From: an uncultured Bartonella sp.
Lineage (GTDB): Bacteria; Pseudomonadota; Alphaproteobacteria; Rhizobiales; Rhizobiaceae
Assembly: GCF_945285465.1 (NCBI RefSeq)
Contig: NZ_CALYQK010000009.1
Coordinates: 1 to 52,456, forward strand
Direction: 5' to 3'
DNA length: 52,456 bases
The position numbers were made by a program, and so were the translations under genes. Below the pieces are notes generated by a model. It was not told where the DNA came from, did no database searches, and saw only the letters and a list, made by a program, of their open reading frames with translations. Positions 1 to 8,542 of this stretch are shown piece after piece. How positions within the stretch are numbered: position 1 is the stretch's first letter; every line of letters starts with the position of its first letter.

Positions 1-616
1 TATAAATGCCGGCTTTGCGCACCCGTTCGATATAATCTTCATAAAAATGGTTATCAAAAAAACATTGGGTAATGGCTTTGGTCGCCCCATTATCTATTTT
101 TCGTTTTAACAAATCGATATCGGTGGCAAAGTCGGGACTTTCAGGGTGCTTTTCCGGATAGGCAGAAACGGTTATTTCAAAATCGGGATTGATTGCCTTT
201 AATCCGGCTACAAGTTCCACTGCATTGGCATATCCACCCAACGTAGGTTGATAACGCCCGCCGGCACCATTGACCGGGTCGCCGCGCAGGGCAACAAAAT
301 GACGAATGCCCATTTCGGCAAATTGACGGGCAACGGCATCAACTTCGTCACGTGTTGCATCGACACAGGTCAAATGTGCCGCCGCATTAAGGTGCGTTTC
401 CTTGATAATGCGTTCGACTGTGCGGCCCGTTCTTTCACGCGTCGAACCACCAGCACCGTAAGTTACCGAGACAAAATCCGGTTGCAGCGGTGCAAGACGT
501 TTGACAGTCTGCCACAACATTGATTCCATTTTTTCTGTTTTTGGCGGAAAAAACTCGAACGAAACTTTCAGTTTGTTGCCCAAGTCCGGGCGTCGGGAAA
601 GCGAGGGAGCAGACAT
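1..616 (-). CDS. metF: 5,10-methylenetetrahydrofolate reductase, partial (C-terminus beyond window)
   Basis: Flavoenzyme that reduces 5,10-methylene-THF to 5-methyl-THF, the methyl donor for methionine synthesis, in the cytosol. Reading the complement gives an open frame of about 205 residues from an ATG at 614-616 to the window edge. It contains the family N-terminal signature FEFFPPKT followed by a VSVTYGAGGS-type segment, an ALRGDPV motif, and a C-terminal visible stretch KAITQCFFDN, all characteristic of MetF barrels. The start codon shares one base with the stop codon of the upstream ArsR-methyltransferase gene (TAATG), so the two are almost certainly cotranscribed and translationally coupled. 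The 3' end of the gene lies outside the window. Identity is confident; completeness cannot be judged. Confidence 0.93.
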   Translation of the reverse strand, partial: MSAPSLSRRPDLGNKLKVSFEFFPPKTEKMESMLWQTVKRLAPLQPDFVSVTYGAGGSTRERTGRTVERIIKETHLNAAAHLTCVDATRDEVDAVARQFAEMGIRHFVALRGDPVNGAGGRYQPTLGGYANAVELVAGLKAINPDFEITVSAYPEKHPESPDFATDIDLLKRKIDNGATKAITQCFFDNHFYEDYIERVRKAGIY

Positions 617-1623
617 TAAACGGTCTCCATTAGAATTGTTTTATCTTTGGCAATCAAAAGACGCGGGTCGCGTGCCAGCCACAGCTTGAGCGTAAGCCCT
701 TTTGTATTGCCGTTTTGTTGTGGTTGAAAGCTTAAGGTTTTTTCAAGTGTCAATCCGGTTTTTGTCAACCAAAATTCTATTTGTGCATCCGAAAACCCCA
801 TGCGCACATGGGCATATTGCTCGGCTAAAAATTCAAGATCGTGCGGGGCGTAATCGACAATAACAAGGCGCGCCCCCGGCCGCATCACCCGCCGCGCTTC
901 GCTGATCGCAATTTCAGGATCCGACAGAAAGTGCAGAACCTGATAAATTGTTACCAGATTGAATGTTTCCTTTTCAACAGGAAGTGCGGCGACATCACCC
1001 AAACGAACCTGCGCATTCAAAATACCGGCTTTATCAAGGTTGACGCGTGCAACCGCCAACATATCGCGGTTGATATCAATGCCGATGCCGCGTGTATAAA
1101 GAGGTGCAAACAGCTTTAATAATGAACCGGTACCCGTGCCAATATCAAGCATTGACTGGAAGGGTGTTGTCCCAACAAGCTCGAGCATGGTTTGTTCGAC
1201 CCTGTTGTCGGGGGCATGGAGAAGCCTGAGTTGATCCCATTCCTGTGCATTTTTTGAAAAATAAGCTGCAGCAGCAAGGCTGCGGCGCCGTTTTACTTCC
1301 CCGAGACGTTCTTTATCACGCTCTATTGCGTGATCATGCCCATCAATATTATGCAAAATCGTTTGCAAAATTTCTTGCCGCAAAGTGCAGGACGACAAAG
1401 AAAAATATGCCCATGCCCCTTCCTGATGGCGTTCGATCAGCCGCGCCGTGGTCAATAAACGCAAATGACGCGAAACACGTGGTTGGGATTGTTCGAGAAT
1501 CTCTGTCAGATCGGAAACGGTCAAATCTCCCTTGGTCAACAGAAACAAAATACGCAAACGCGTTGTTTCAGCAACTGTCTTCAAGACCTCCACCATTTCG
1601 ACAAGTCCCAATTGGCGACCCAT
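616..1623 (-). CDS. ArsR-family regulator fused to SAM-dependent methyltransferase
   Basis: A 335-residue two-domain protein. Residues about 10-85 form an ArsR-type winged helix (recognition helix around SQPRVSRHLRLL, residues 46-57). Residues about 120-325 form a class I SAM methyltransferase with the glycine-rich motif LDIGTGTGSLLK at 159-170 and an acidic D182-containing segment after the second strand. Fusions of this kind lie next to metF in many Hyphomicrobiales and are taken to be SAM- or SAH-sensing regulators of methionine metabolism. No metal-binding cysteine pair of the classic ArsR type is visible in the recognition helix. The ATG at 1621-1623 is preceded by GGAG, and a perfect palindrome lies just upstream, suggesting autoregulation. 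The methylated substrate, if any, is unknown; the methyltransferase fold may act only as a ligand sensor. Confidence 0.85.
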   Translation of the reverse strand: MGRQLGLVEMVEVLKTVAETTRLRILFLLTKGDLTVSDLTEILEQSQPRVSRHLRLLTTARLIERHQEGAWAYFSLSSCTLRQEILQTILHNIDGHDHAIERDKERLGEVKRRRSLAAAAYFSKNAQEWDQLRLLHAPDNRVEQTMLELVGTTPFQSMLDIGTGTGSLLKLFAPLYTRGIGIDINRDMLAVARVNLDKAGILNAQVRLGDVAALPVEKETFNLVTIYQVLHFLSDPEIAISEARRVMRPGARLVIVDYAPHDLEFLAEQYAHVRMGFSDAQIEFWLTKTGLTLEKTLSFQPQQNGNTKGLTLKLWLARDPRLLIAKDKTILMETV

Positions 1624-1644
1624 TACTATATCTCCATTTTTGCG

Positions 1645-1664
1645 ATATAAAGATATCTTTATAT
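1645..1664 (-). promoter_or_regulatory. Perfect 20-bp palindromic operator upstream of the arsR-methyltransferase/metF operon
   Basis: The bases 1645-1664 read ATATAAAGATATCTTTATAT, which is identical on both strands. The site begins 21 bp upstream of the regulator's start codon. A TTGACA -35-like hexamer for leftward transcription lies at 1675-1680, so the palindrome covers the expected -10 region. An AT-rich palindrome centred on GATATC is a plausible ArsR-type (SahR-like) operator. The match to a named regulon is inference. Confidence 0.7.
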
Positions 1665-1752
1665 ATTATGTGAATGTCAAGAGCCGAGATTGCTTTGCAT
1701 AACAACATCGTATTCTTTGCGTTAGCCGCCAAAGTAACCGTTCAAAAAGACG

Positions 1753-1788
1753 GATCGTGTTCCAGTTCGGGATCGTGTTCCAGTTCGG
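1753..1788. repeat. Perfect 18-bp tandem duplication
   Basis: The unit GATCGTGTTCCAGTTCGG occurs twice back to back (1753-1770 and 1771-1788) in the non-coding space between the arsR-type gene and the DUF2293 gene. No function is apparent; it looks like a slippage duplication. The remainder of the 1681-1927 interval shows nothing I can name. Confidence 0.9.
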
Positions 1789-1975
1789 TCATATAGTCTG
1801 ATTTTCGGCCGGAGTTGATGCAAAGGTTGGTAGCCAGATTATTTCTGGCGGTAATTTTTCGGGTTTTACTGGCTAACGCGCATTATTTTTCCAGATTTAT
1901 GTTTTTTAACCGGTAAATGGTACAATATTGAAAAAGCCGGTTGACAGAATAGAAAGATCAATCAACATACCAGCT

Positions 1976-2275
1976 ATGACTACGCGACGACAATGTGCGA
2001 TAACACGGGAATTGGCGATCCTCGTACCATTGGCACCCTATGCCGATAGCGAGCCGATAAAAAACGCGGCATTAAGTGCCCATATGAAACATCTTCCTCC
2101 TTCAATTGCCACCTGGTTGTCAATCATTGCCTATATCCGCCATAATTATACCAATTATGATCAATTGCGTAATGAAGGGTATGACAAGGATAGCGCACGG
2201 TTTTTTGTTATTGATGCCATCAACGCCAAATTGACACAATGGCGGGCAACGCGATTGCTCGTGGATGAAGAATAG
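1976..2275 (+). CDS. DUF2293 domain protein
   Basis: A small 99-residue protein from an ATG at 1976. The same frame could be extended to a TTG at 1928, but the conserved part begins at MTTRRQ. It carries the segments LVPLAPYAD, LPPSIATWLSIIAYIRH and a C-terminal DSARFFVIDAINAKLTQWR, which I recognise as the DUF2293 family common in Hyphomicrobiales. No enzymatic motif, signal peptide or membrane segment is visible, and the function is unknown. It stands alone: the neighbours on both sides are on the other strand. A TTGACA at 1941-1946 would place transcription start only a few bases before the ATG, so a leaderless or very short-leader mRNA is possible. Confidence 0.8.
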   Translation: MTTRRQCAITRELAILVPLAPYADSEPIKNAALSAHMKHLPPSIATWLSIIAYIRHNYTNYDQLRNEGYDKDSARFFVIDAINAKLTQWRATRLLVDEE

Positions 2276-2403
2276 CTGTCAAACGTTCAACCATGGTGAT
2301 TACCGACTTTTTATCGCTGACTGGCGCAACGTCATATAACGCGTAGAGATTTGGCCACAGTCAAGTTCGCACGTTTGAGTTTTCAGGCAAGAGTTTTGCC
2401 TTA

Positions 2404-2433
2404 AAGAAAGGGGCGGATATACCGCCCCGTTTT
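2404..2433. terminator. Bidirectional hairpin terminator between DUF2293 gene and L,D-transpeptidase gene
   Basis: GGGGCGG (2410-2416) pairs perfectly with CCGCCCC (2422-2428) around a 5-base loop. Leftward it is followed by TTTCTTT, rightward by GTTTTG. It lies about 27 bp past the stop of the leftward L,D-transpeptidase gene, which it probably terminates. Confidence 0.75.
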
Positions 2434-2454
2434 GTGCAATGCAATTTTTAACTT

Positions 2455-3159
2455 TTATCGTACAATTACTTTCGAGCCGACCTGAACGCGCTCGAACAAA
2501 TCAACCACATCCTTGTTCAGCATGCGGATACAACCGGCTGAAACATTTTTACCGATACTTGATGGCTGAGTTGTGCCGTGAATACGATAATAGGTATCAA
2601 CATTTCCTTGAAAAAGATAAAGGGCACGTGCACCGAGCGGATTGCTCAAACCGCCCGGTACCCCGTCGGCAAAACGCTTATATTGTTGGGGTTTGCGTTG
2701 CACCATATCGGCTGTGGGAATCCATCTTGGCCATTTGCGTTTGAATTGAACCTTGGCTTCTCCCTGAAAACCGAGACCGGCGGCACCAACACCAACGCCA
2801 TAGCGGATAGCCTGACCATCTCCGGTTACAAGATAAAGATAGTGGTTTGCCGGTTCAACGATGATTGTGCCGGGAATTTCGTTGGTTGGATAAGAAACAA
2901 CAGTACGTTCAAATTGTTCGGGAATTTTTATGGTTACGGGCGGAATTTTGAATGGCTCGTCATCACTTTGTTCATAACGGTCATAAATTGATTGTGTGCC
3001 AAGCAGTGTCGACGTTACGACCGGTTTTTCAGCTTTTACTTTTACTGAATCTGTGGTTGCAATTGTTGGCGAGGGAGTTGTCGCACATCCGGCAAGACCA
3101 AACCCGAAAAGGCTCGCCGCCGCCAAAAGCCGTAATTTTTTTTGCCAGAAATATTTCAT
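2455..3159 (-). CDS. L,D-transpeptidase lipoprotein (YkuD family)
   Basis: A 234-residue exported enzyme that forms 3-3 crosslinks in peptidoglycan or, in Hyphomicrobiales, can attach outer-membrane proteins to it. The N-terminus is a lipoprotein signal: a charged start, a hydrophobic core and the lipobox LAGC with acceptor Cys25. The YkuD catalytic domain spans about residues 96-233. It shows the conserved His194 (RIHGT) and catalytic Cys210 in SAGCIRM, with a following conserved arginine. The segment ANHYLYLVTGDGQAIRYGVGVG is typical of the domain's first strands. It is a single-gene unit, flanked by a hairpin terminator on its 3' side and by about 375 bp of non-coding sequence on its 5' side. 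Which crosslink or tether it makes cannot be told from sequence. Confidence 0.92.
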   Translation of the reverse strand: MKYFWQKKLRLLAAASLFGFGLAGCATTPSPTIATTDSVKVKAEKPVVTSTLLGTQSIYDRYEQSDDEPFKIPPVTIKIPEQFERTVVSYPTNEIPGTIIVEPANHYLYLVTGDGQAIRYGVGVGAAGLGFQGEAKVQFKRKWPRWIPTADMVQRKPQQYKRFADGVPGGLSNPLGARALYLFQGNVDTYYRIHGTTQPSSIGKNVSAGCIRMLNKDVVDLFERVQVGSKVIVR

Positions 3160-3534
3160 TTGCCGTTTAATAACCTCTTGATTGCGCCACTTTTGCCGCT
3201 TTCTGTTTTTCTTACAACGTGGTTAATAGACGGTTAACATAATGAAAAGTACTTTTAACGATAAAACCGCTTTTCCAGGCGGTCAGCCAGTGGACTTGGT
3301 CAACTTTTTTGTCTCAGCAGGCAATTATGCAACACCTGCACCCAGTTTGTCTTTGTCAATTTGCATGAAAACGACAAAATTGCACAAGTTTAAACAATGT
3401 GTGGACGTAAACACAATAGCACTATTGGAAACCGCATTATTCAAATTTGCCAACCAATAAAGATTGCTGTGCATAAAGCCATCCCTGATTGAGTTTATCG
3501 CAAAGGAATGGCCACCTTCTTTTTTAATAGCCGC
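3160..3534. other. Intergenic stretch, nothing recognised
   Basis: About 375 bp between the L,D-transpeptidase and methyltransferase genes. A 72-codon frame (3242-3460, +) exists but has no family resemblance, no good ribosome site and composition unlike neighbouring genes. No hairpin with a T-run or known RNA is visible. Confidence 0.5.
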
Positions 3535-4299
3535 TTATTTGACGAGCACGATAAATAAACGTGGAAAGCGCAACAGCACCTTGCCATCATATTGCGTTGG
3601 ATAGAGCTTTTTGATGCGCTCCAGATAAAGCGCAAGATACGCCTGTTTTTCTTCATCATCAAGCGGTGCCAAAAACGGCCGCAAGGCAGCGCCTTTCATC
3701 CAATCAACAACGGCTTCATGGTTATCCATAATCGGATTATAGATTGTCTGCCAAATGTCGATATAGTGGACAAGCGGTCGCAACGCATCGTAATAAACCG
3801 AAACATTGGGCAGTTTTTCGCGGGCAACTGAACCAATACGATCAGCCCAGCGCTTGTCTTCTGCCACATGTATCATCGCACGGTGTGTCGGCTCGAATAG
3901 ATTATCAGGCATCTGGACAGCCAGTGCCGCCCCGCTTTTCATCGCGCCAACAAGCCGTTTCATCTCGTCAATATGATGTGGCAGCCATTGAAAAACGGCA
4001 TTGGAAAATAACAGATCGACATTTTCCTTCGGTGACCATTTTTCAATATTTTCAACAAGAAAATCGACTTTCGGTAGACGTTTTTTGGCGCTAGCAATCA
4101 TATCAGGCGATGAATCAAAGCCCGAAATATTGGCATTAGGCCATTGTTTCAACAGGACTTCGGTTGAAGTGGCAGAACCACAACCAAGATCGACAATTGT
4201 TTTTACCTCTTTTAAAGGAATAGCATTGGCAAGGTCACGCACCGGCCTTGTCCGTTCCACTTCAAATTTCAAATATTCCTTGGCTGACCAATCTTGCAT
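3535..4299 (-). CDS. tam: trans-aconitate 2-methyltransferase
   Basis: A 254-residue cytosolic SAM-dependent enzyme that methylates trans-aconitate, a spontaneous by-product of the citric acid cycle that inhibits aconitase. The N-terminus MQDWSAKEYLKFEVERTRP is the diagnostic start of the Tam family. The SAM motif VDLGCGSATSTEVL sits at residues 36-49, followed by the acidic segment FDSSPDMIASA. LLFSNAVFQWLPHH matches the family's post-motif region. Length matches the usual 255-260. The gene appears monocistronic, with its promoter in the 4300-4547 interval. No clear intrinsic terminator is visible downstream. Confidence 0.93.
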   Translation of the reverse strand: MQDWSAKEYLKFEVERTRPVRDLANAIPLKEVKTIVDLGCGSATSTEVLLKQWPNANISGFDSSPDMIASAKKRLPKVDFLVENIEKWSPKENVDLLFSNAVFQWLPHHIDEMKRLVGAMKSGAALAVQMPDNLFEPTHRAMIHVAEDKRWADRIGSVAREKLPNVSVYYDALRPLVHYIDIWQTIYNPIMDNHEAVVDWMKGAALRPFLAPLDDEEKQAYLALYLERIKKLYPTQYDGKVLLRFPRLFIVLVK

Positions 4300-4547
4300 T
4301 TACTTTCTCCCTTATCGTCCGGGCATCCGACAATTTTATCACTTTTTACGTTTAAAATATCGCCGAAGTGACAATTCTTCGTGAACGGTTTTTTGGCAAA
4401 AGCTCCGATTTTACAATTTTAAAGAAGTAGAAAAGCCGATTTGAAGTTTCATATCGCGCGATCATGGTGCTGAACCTGAAACACGAAAATTAGCCGACAT
4501 AATAAAAATATCTGGTTTAATGCAAAAGTGGTGGAATTTTGTTATCC

Positions 4548-4577
4548 AAAAAAAAGCGGTGACAAACCACCGCTTTT
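4548..4577 (-). terminator. Rho-independent terminator of ettA
   Basis: On the minus strand a 10-bp stem (AAAAGCGGTG / CACCGCTTTT, plus coordinates 4552-4561 and 4568-4577) with a 6-base loop is followed by a run of T (eight with the stem end). It lies 39 bp past the ettA stop codon. Confidence 0.88.
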
Positions 4578-4615
4578 AGAAATCCAAAAATAGCGCTGCA
4601 TCACTGCCGCTTCGT

Positions 4616-6265
4616 TTACCGTGTCAGACGTTTATAGGTTACCCGTTTCGGATAGACCGATTCAGGCCCCAAACGACGCACTTTATCCGCCTCATATTCC
4701 TCGAAATTTCCTTCAAACCATTCGACATGGCTATCACCTTCAAAAGCGAGGATATGGGTGGCCAAACGGTCAAGAAACATACGATCATGGCTGATAACAA
4801 CAGCACATCCGGCAAAATTTTCCAGTGCCTCTTCTAACGCGGCCAAAGTTTCGGTATCAAGATCGTTGGTTGGCTCGTCGAGCAGCAAAACATTACCACC
4901 TTCTTTCAACAGTTTGGCCAGATGCACGCGGTTTCGCTGCCCACCGGACAGATTGCCGACTTTTTGCTGCTGGTCACCGCCTTTAAAATTGAATGCCCCG
5001 CAATAAGCGCGGCTGTTCATTTCGTATTTGCCGAGCTTGATAATGTCATTGCCACCCGAAATCTCTTCCCAAACCGTTTTGTTGGCATCAAGGGCATCGC
5101 GGCTTTGATCGACATAGCTCATCTTGACTGTATCGCCGATACGAATTGTTCCAGAATCAGGCTTTTCTTGTCCCGTCAACATTTTGAAAAGCGTTGTTTT
5201 ACCGGCGCCATTGGGGCCGATGACACCGACAATGCCACCGGCTGGAAGTTTAAACGAAAGATTGTCGATCAAGACGTGATCGCCATAGCCTTTGGTCAAA
5301 TTTTCAACATCAATGACAACCTGCCCCAAACGCTCGCCAACCGGAATAATAATTTGTGCTTCGCCGGGACGACGGTCATTGGCAGCTTTAACCAATTCAT
5401 CATACGCTTTGATACGAGCTTTCGACTTTGCCTGGCGGGCTTTCGGGCTTGATTGAATCCACTCTTGCTCGCGGCTAAGAGCTTTTTGTCGCGCTGCCTC
5501 TTCACGGCCTTCTTGTGCTAGACGCTTGGCCTTTGCGCCAAGATAGGCCGAATAATTGCCTTCATAGGGAATGCCGTGACCACGGTCGAGTTCCAGAATC
5601 CAGCCTGTGACATGATCAAGGAAATAGCGGTCGTGGGTGATAATCAAAACCGCACCTTCGTATTCGCGTAAATGTTTTTCAAGCCAGGCCGTTGTTTCAG
5701 CATCCAGATGGTTGGTCGGTTCGTCAAGCAATAACAGATCGGGTTTTGCCAATAGAAGCCGGCAGAGGGCAACACGGCGTTTTTCGCCACCGGACAATTT
5801 GGAAACATCGGCATCGGCGGGCGGGCAGCGCAAAGCATCCATCGCCATTTCAACCTGACTTTCCAAATCCCAGAGGTTCTGGCTGTCAATAATATCCTGC
5901 AACTTTGCGCCTTCTTCGGCCGTTTCATCAGAATAATTCATCATCAATTCGTTATAGCGGTCAAGTATCGCCTGTTTGTCGGCAACCCCTTCCATAACAT
6001 TGCCACGTACATCTTTTGACAGATCAAGAACCGGCTCCTGCGGTAGATAGCCACAGCTTGCCCCTTCGGCAAGCCACGCTTCGCCGGTAAACTCTTTGTC
6101 AAGTCCGGCCATAATACGCAAGATTGTTGACTTACCCGCACCATTCGGTCCTAAAATACCAATCTTGGCATCGGGATAAAAAGAAAGATTGATATTGTCT
6201 AAAATCTTCTTGTTACCATAAGATTTGCTGAGACCAGCCATATGATAGATAAATTGCCGCGCCAT
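4616..6265 (-). CDS. ettA: Energy-dependent translational throttle protein EttA (ABC-F ATPase)
   Basis: A soluble ribosome-associated ABC-F protein that binds the E site and gates entry into elongation according to ATP/ADP level. I start it at the ATG at 6263-6265 (549 residues), because [17 protein letters not shown] is the conserved family N-terminus. The frame stays open 18 codons further upstream without resemblance. It has two ABC modules: each has a GPNGAGKS/T Walker A and an LSGGEKRRV or LSGGQRNRV signature, with LLLDEPTN Walker B segments. They are separated by a charged linker (about 240-310) that includes the P-site tRNA interaction motif region. There is no transmembrane domain. 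A hairpin/T-run terminator lies downstream. Confidence 0.94.
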   Translation of the reverse strand: MARQFIYHMAGLSKSYGNKKILDNINLSFYPDAKIGILGPNGAGKSTILRIMAGLDKEFTGEAWLAEGASCGYLPQEPVLDLSKDVRGNVMEGVADKQAILDRYNELMMNYSDETAEEGAKLQDIIDSQNLWDLESQVEMAMDALRCPPADADVSKLSGGEKRRVALCRLLLAKPDLLLLDEPTNHLDAETTAWLEKHLREYEGAVLIITHDRYFLDHVTGWILELDRGHGIPYEGNYSAYLGAKAKRLAQEGREEAARQKALSREQEWIQSSPKARQAKSKARIKAYDELVKAANDRRPGEAQIIIPVGERLGQVVIDVENLTKGYGDHVLIDNLSFKLPAGGIVGVIGPNGAGKTTLFKMLTGQEKPDSGTIRIGDTVKMSYVDQSRDALDANKTVWEEISGGNDIIKLGKYEMNSRAYCGAFNFKGGDQQQKVGNLSGGQRNRVHLAKLLKEGGNVLLLDEPTNDLDTETLAALEEALENFAGCAVVISHDRMFLDRLATHILAFEGDSHVEWFEGNFEEYEADKVRRLGPESVYPKRVTYKRLTR

Positions 6266-6415
6266 ATAATTTTCCATTCCATCTTTGTGCCCGAACATGC
6301 GCGAATAACGCTGGTGCATATTCCGGTACTTAAAAAATAAACCCGCTACCTTCTTTAAATGAAAGCGCCGCCTTCGGCAATCTATTGAAACAACAAAGAT
6401 AAGCAGGCAACATTA

Positions 6416-6448
6416 AAGCCGGGCGCGAATTTTTTCGTCACCCGGCTT
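6416..6448. repeat. 8-bp stem hairpin in the ettA upstream region
   Basis: AAGCCGGG (6416-6423) pairs with CCCGGCTT (6441-6448) around a 17-base loop that contains a T-run and further complementary bases (CGCGAA / TTCG). It lies about 150 bp upstream of ettA and about 170 bp before the next rightward gene. It has no trailing T-run, so it may be an RNA leader element rather than a terminator. Confidence 0.5.
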
Positions 6449-6620
6449 CCCCTCTGGAACACGCGAAGACGCAATGCTAGCGTTCGCTTCCAGTATTAAG
6501 TAAACTTCACTTTTTAATTAATGATATTCTTATCGCTTTCCGTCTGTGATAATGATACATTTTCTTTTCTTGTGCAAGTTTAAATGCTACAAAAAACAAC
6601 ACTGCCTAACGTTTAAGCAA

Positions 6621-7196
6621 ATGATCGAAAACCAAGCAAATAAAACGGCTTTGAAGGGGCAAAAAACGCCCGTTATCTTTAATCGTGACGGAGATTGGCA
6701 AAATTTGCCCGATGCGAATGAAAATCTGCTCGTCATTCCAGACAGTTTGTTCGACATTTCCCCAACAATGCGCAATTTGAACAAGTTAGTCTATCGAATT
6801 GACCGCAAACAGATTGGCAACAACTCTGGCCAAAAGCTTAAAGGTGCGGTTTATGCGCCTTTTCCGCTTGGAATTTGGGCGCTTGTGGCACTGGACAAGG
6901 GAACTATCAGAAAACTCGTATTGGAGCGCAGACAGCAATATAGCAAATGGCACCTGTTTTTTTTGCAACTGCGATTAAAAAACGAACGACGCCGCCTCGG
7001 ATCGGATGTTTTGAGTGCGCTGGTGATGCGTCAGTTGCGTCAAAAACTTTCAGTTGCCGATTATTTCCAATTAAATATCGGAGACTGGATTGATCTGACG
7101 GCGAAAGCTTGCCTACACACCGGCCATTTTTCAAATTCTATTTTTTGGCTGGATAGCAACACAACAACCGACGAACTTCTGGCGTTTACTGGTTGA
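6621..7196 (+). CDS. Hypothetical protein, unrecognised
   Basis: About 191 residues if started at the ATG at 6621; the frame is open to an ATG at 6552 and a GTG at 6546, and the start is not settled. I do not recognise a family. The protein is soluble in appearance, with no signal peptide, and has a basic middle (an LRLKNERRRL segment about two thirds along). The remaining segments, such as YAPFPLGIWALVALDKG, read like genuine coding sequence with codon use similar to its neighbours. The following secreted-protein gene starts 99 bp later on the same strand, and a terminator follows that gene, so the two probably form one unit. Function cannot be inferred. Confidence 0.6.
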   Translation: MIENQANKTALKGQKTPVIFNRDGDWQNLPDANENLLVIPDSLFDISPTMRNLNKLVYRIDRKQIGNNSGQKLKGAVYAPFPLGIWALVALDKGTIRKLVLERRQQYSKWHLFFLQLRLKNERRRLGSDVLSALVMRQLRQKLSVADYFQLNIGDWIDLTAKACLHTGHFSNSIFWLDSNTTTDELLAFTG

Positions 7197-7295
7197 TAAA
7201 ATTTGCTAAGCAGGAGCTTGTCATTGGCCGCTGCCACTTGCTTTGCTGAAATAACAGACGATTGGCAAGAGAAGGTTTTAAGCTGGGGCACTCTC

Positions 7296-7637
7296 ATGCG
7301 GTTCTTCGGGGTTTTTATTCTTTTCTTTTGTTTTCCGCTATTTGTTTTTGCCAGCGAGCCTAACATTGTTTGTAAAAATCCGGACGGAATATCCCGGACG
7401 ATTATGATGGTGCGGCAAAGTGGTGTACCAATCGAAAAAGCACCAAGTCTCATTGAAAACGGGTTGAAAAATAGGTCCGAACAAGAAAAACAAATACTCG
7501 AGCCGGTTTTTAAAAAAATCGTTGAACTTGCCTATCAACAAAAACAGGAGCCGACCGATCGCGGGCGTATCGAGGCAACAAAAAAGTTTGTTAACTTGAT
7601 GATCGAACGTTGTTCACAATACAGAATTGCCAGTTAA
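7296..7637 (+). CDS. Small secreted protein, function unknown
   Basis: About 113 residues from the ATG at 7296. Residues 1-19 form a clean signal peptide (MRFFGVFILFFCFPLFVFA, cut before SEP), so the mature protein should be periplasmic. The mature part has one cysteine near each end (NIVCKN and ERCSQY), likely a disulfide. The pattern of VRQSGVPIEKA, a central helix, AY and a terminal Cys resembles a group of short periplasmic proteins of unknown role seen in other Proteobacteria; this is a resemblance only. The frame is open upstream to a TTG at 7224 with AGGAG seven bases before it, which would bury the signal peptide, so I prefer 7296. A terminator follows at once. Confidence 0.62.
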   Translation: MRFFGVFILFFCFPLFVFASEPNIVCKNPDGISRTIMMVRQSGVPIEKAPSLIENGLKNRSEQEKQILEPVFKKIVELAYQQKQEPTDRGRIEATKKFVNLMIERCSQYRIAS

Positions 7638-7660
7638 CGCGAATTTGTGAAGTTTGTAAC

Positions 7661-7678
7661 AAGCGTTAACGCTTTTTT
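7661..7678 (+). terminator. Short intrinsic terminator
   Basis: AAGCG (7661-7665), loop TTAA, CGCTT (7670-7674), followed by TTTT and an AT-rich tail. It lies 23 bp past the stop of the small secreted protein gene. The stem is only 5 bp, so strength is modest. Confidence 0.6.
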
Positions 7679-7679
7679 A

Positions 7680-8540
7680 TTTGTTGAAGTCCTGATTTTT
7701 GATTTGTCATTCATTGGTTTTGCAGATGCTAAAAGCCATACATGATTTATTTTGGCAAGCGGAAATGAAATTAAATATCGTGCTGTTTTCCGTTGTCTCA
7801 CGCGTTAGCCATGTTGACGACAGAAGCGTTCTTTACGTCAGCAAACATGGTCGGCGTCTGGAAGGATGCTCCTGTAGCGGCCATGGCTCGCATAAAACAG
7901 TCTCATAACCGTTTCGCACACGAAAGCCAATCGTGAATGCCTGGTCACATCAGTGTCTGGTCATCTTTGTAATGGCTGCCGGTCGTCGAGCGAAGCACTA
8001 AGCTGGCATGATTGTCACGCCAAACAGCCAGGAGTAGCGCACACCATCAGACTTTTTAAAACAGCGGATTACCATGTTGCTCGCACGAGCGGTGGCCTTG
8101 CTCGCATAATTGTTCGCACAAAAGGTAGCCTAAACACGAAGCTCCAACCGGTCGCCAAAAACCGGTAAACTTTCCCGTTTATTCCCATCAAAGTGGCAGT
8201 TGAGGGGTTGCAAAGGGTGATGCGCTCTCAACTCCCGTTCTGGTTGGCGCAAAAGCGCCGATTGCGGTATTAATGCCCATTCTTCCGGCCGGCTCGGCAA
8301 AAAAGGAAAAATCAGGACACGCATTCTTCCGGCACAAACTATTGAAAAAATACTTATCAATAGAAAAATGACCGGTAGCGTTAAAAAAAGAAAACTTGTT
8401 TGCCAAAACCGAGGACTGGCGGGGTATTCAGCGGATAGCACAGGCTGCGCACAGACCCGTTTTGTCTGCTATATTTACTGCTTGCTAAAGCGCGCTGCCT
8501 TGTCAATGAATGGGTTCAGATATTCATTAACGATTCCGAG
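7680..8540. other. 860-bp gene-poor stretch
   Basis: Between the terminator and the pncA 3' end only short, low-quality frames exist on either strand (longest about 100 codons at 8130-8441, minus). None has a recognisable domain, a good ribosome site or codon use like its neighbours. I see no tRNA, known RNA or insertion-sequence ends. It may be decayed coding sequence, but no recognisable fragment supports that directly. Confidence 0.55.
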
Positions 8541-8542
8541 CT

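Noticed and set aside
248..523. Plus-strand frame of 91 codons at the left edge
   Set aside because: It is the shadow of metF, which reads on the minus strand with clear family motifs.
3242..3460. Plus-strand frame of 72 codons between the L,D-transpeptidase and tam genes
   Set aside because: No domain, no ribosome site, and it is isolated among leftward genes.
8130..8441. Minus-strand frame of about 100 codons with a hydrophobic segment
   Set aside because: No family resemblance and no ribosome site. The hydrophobic part comes from an A/T-rich run, and composition is unlike the flanking genes.
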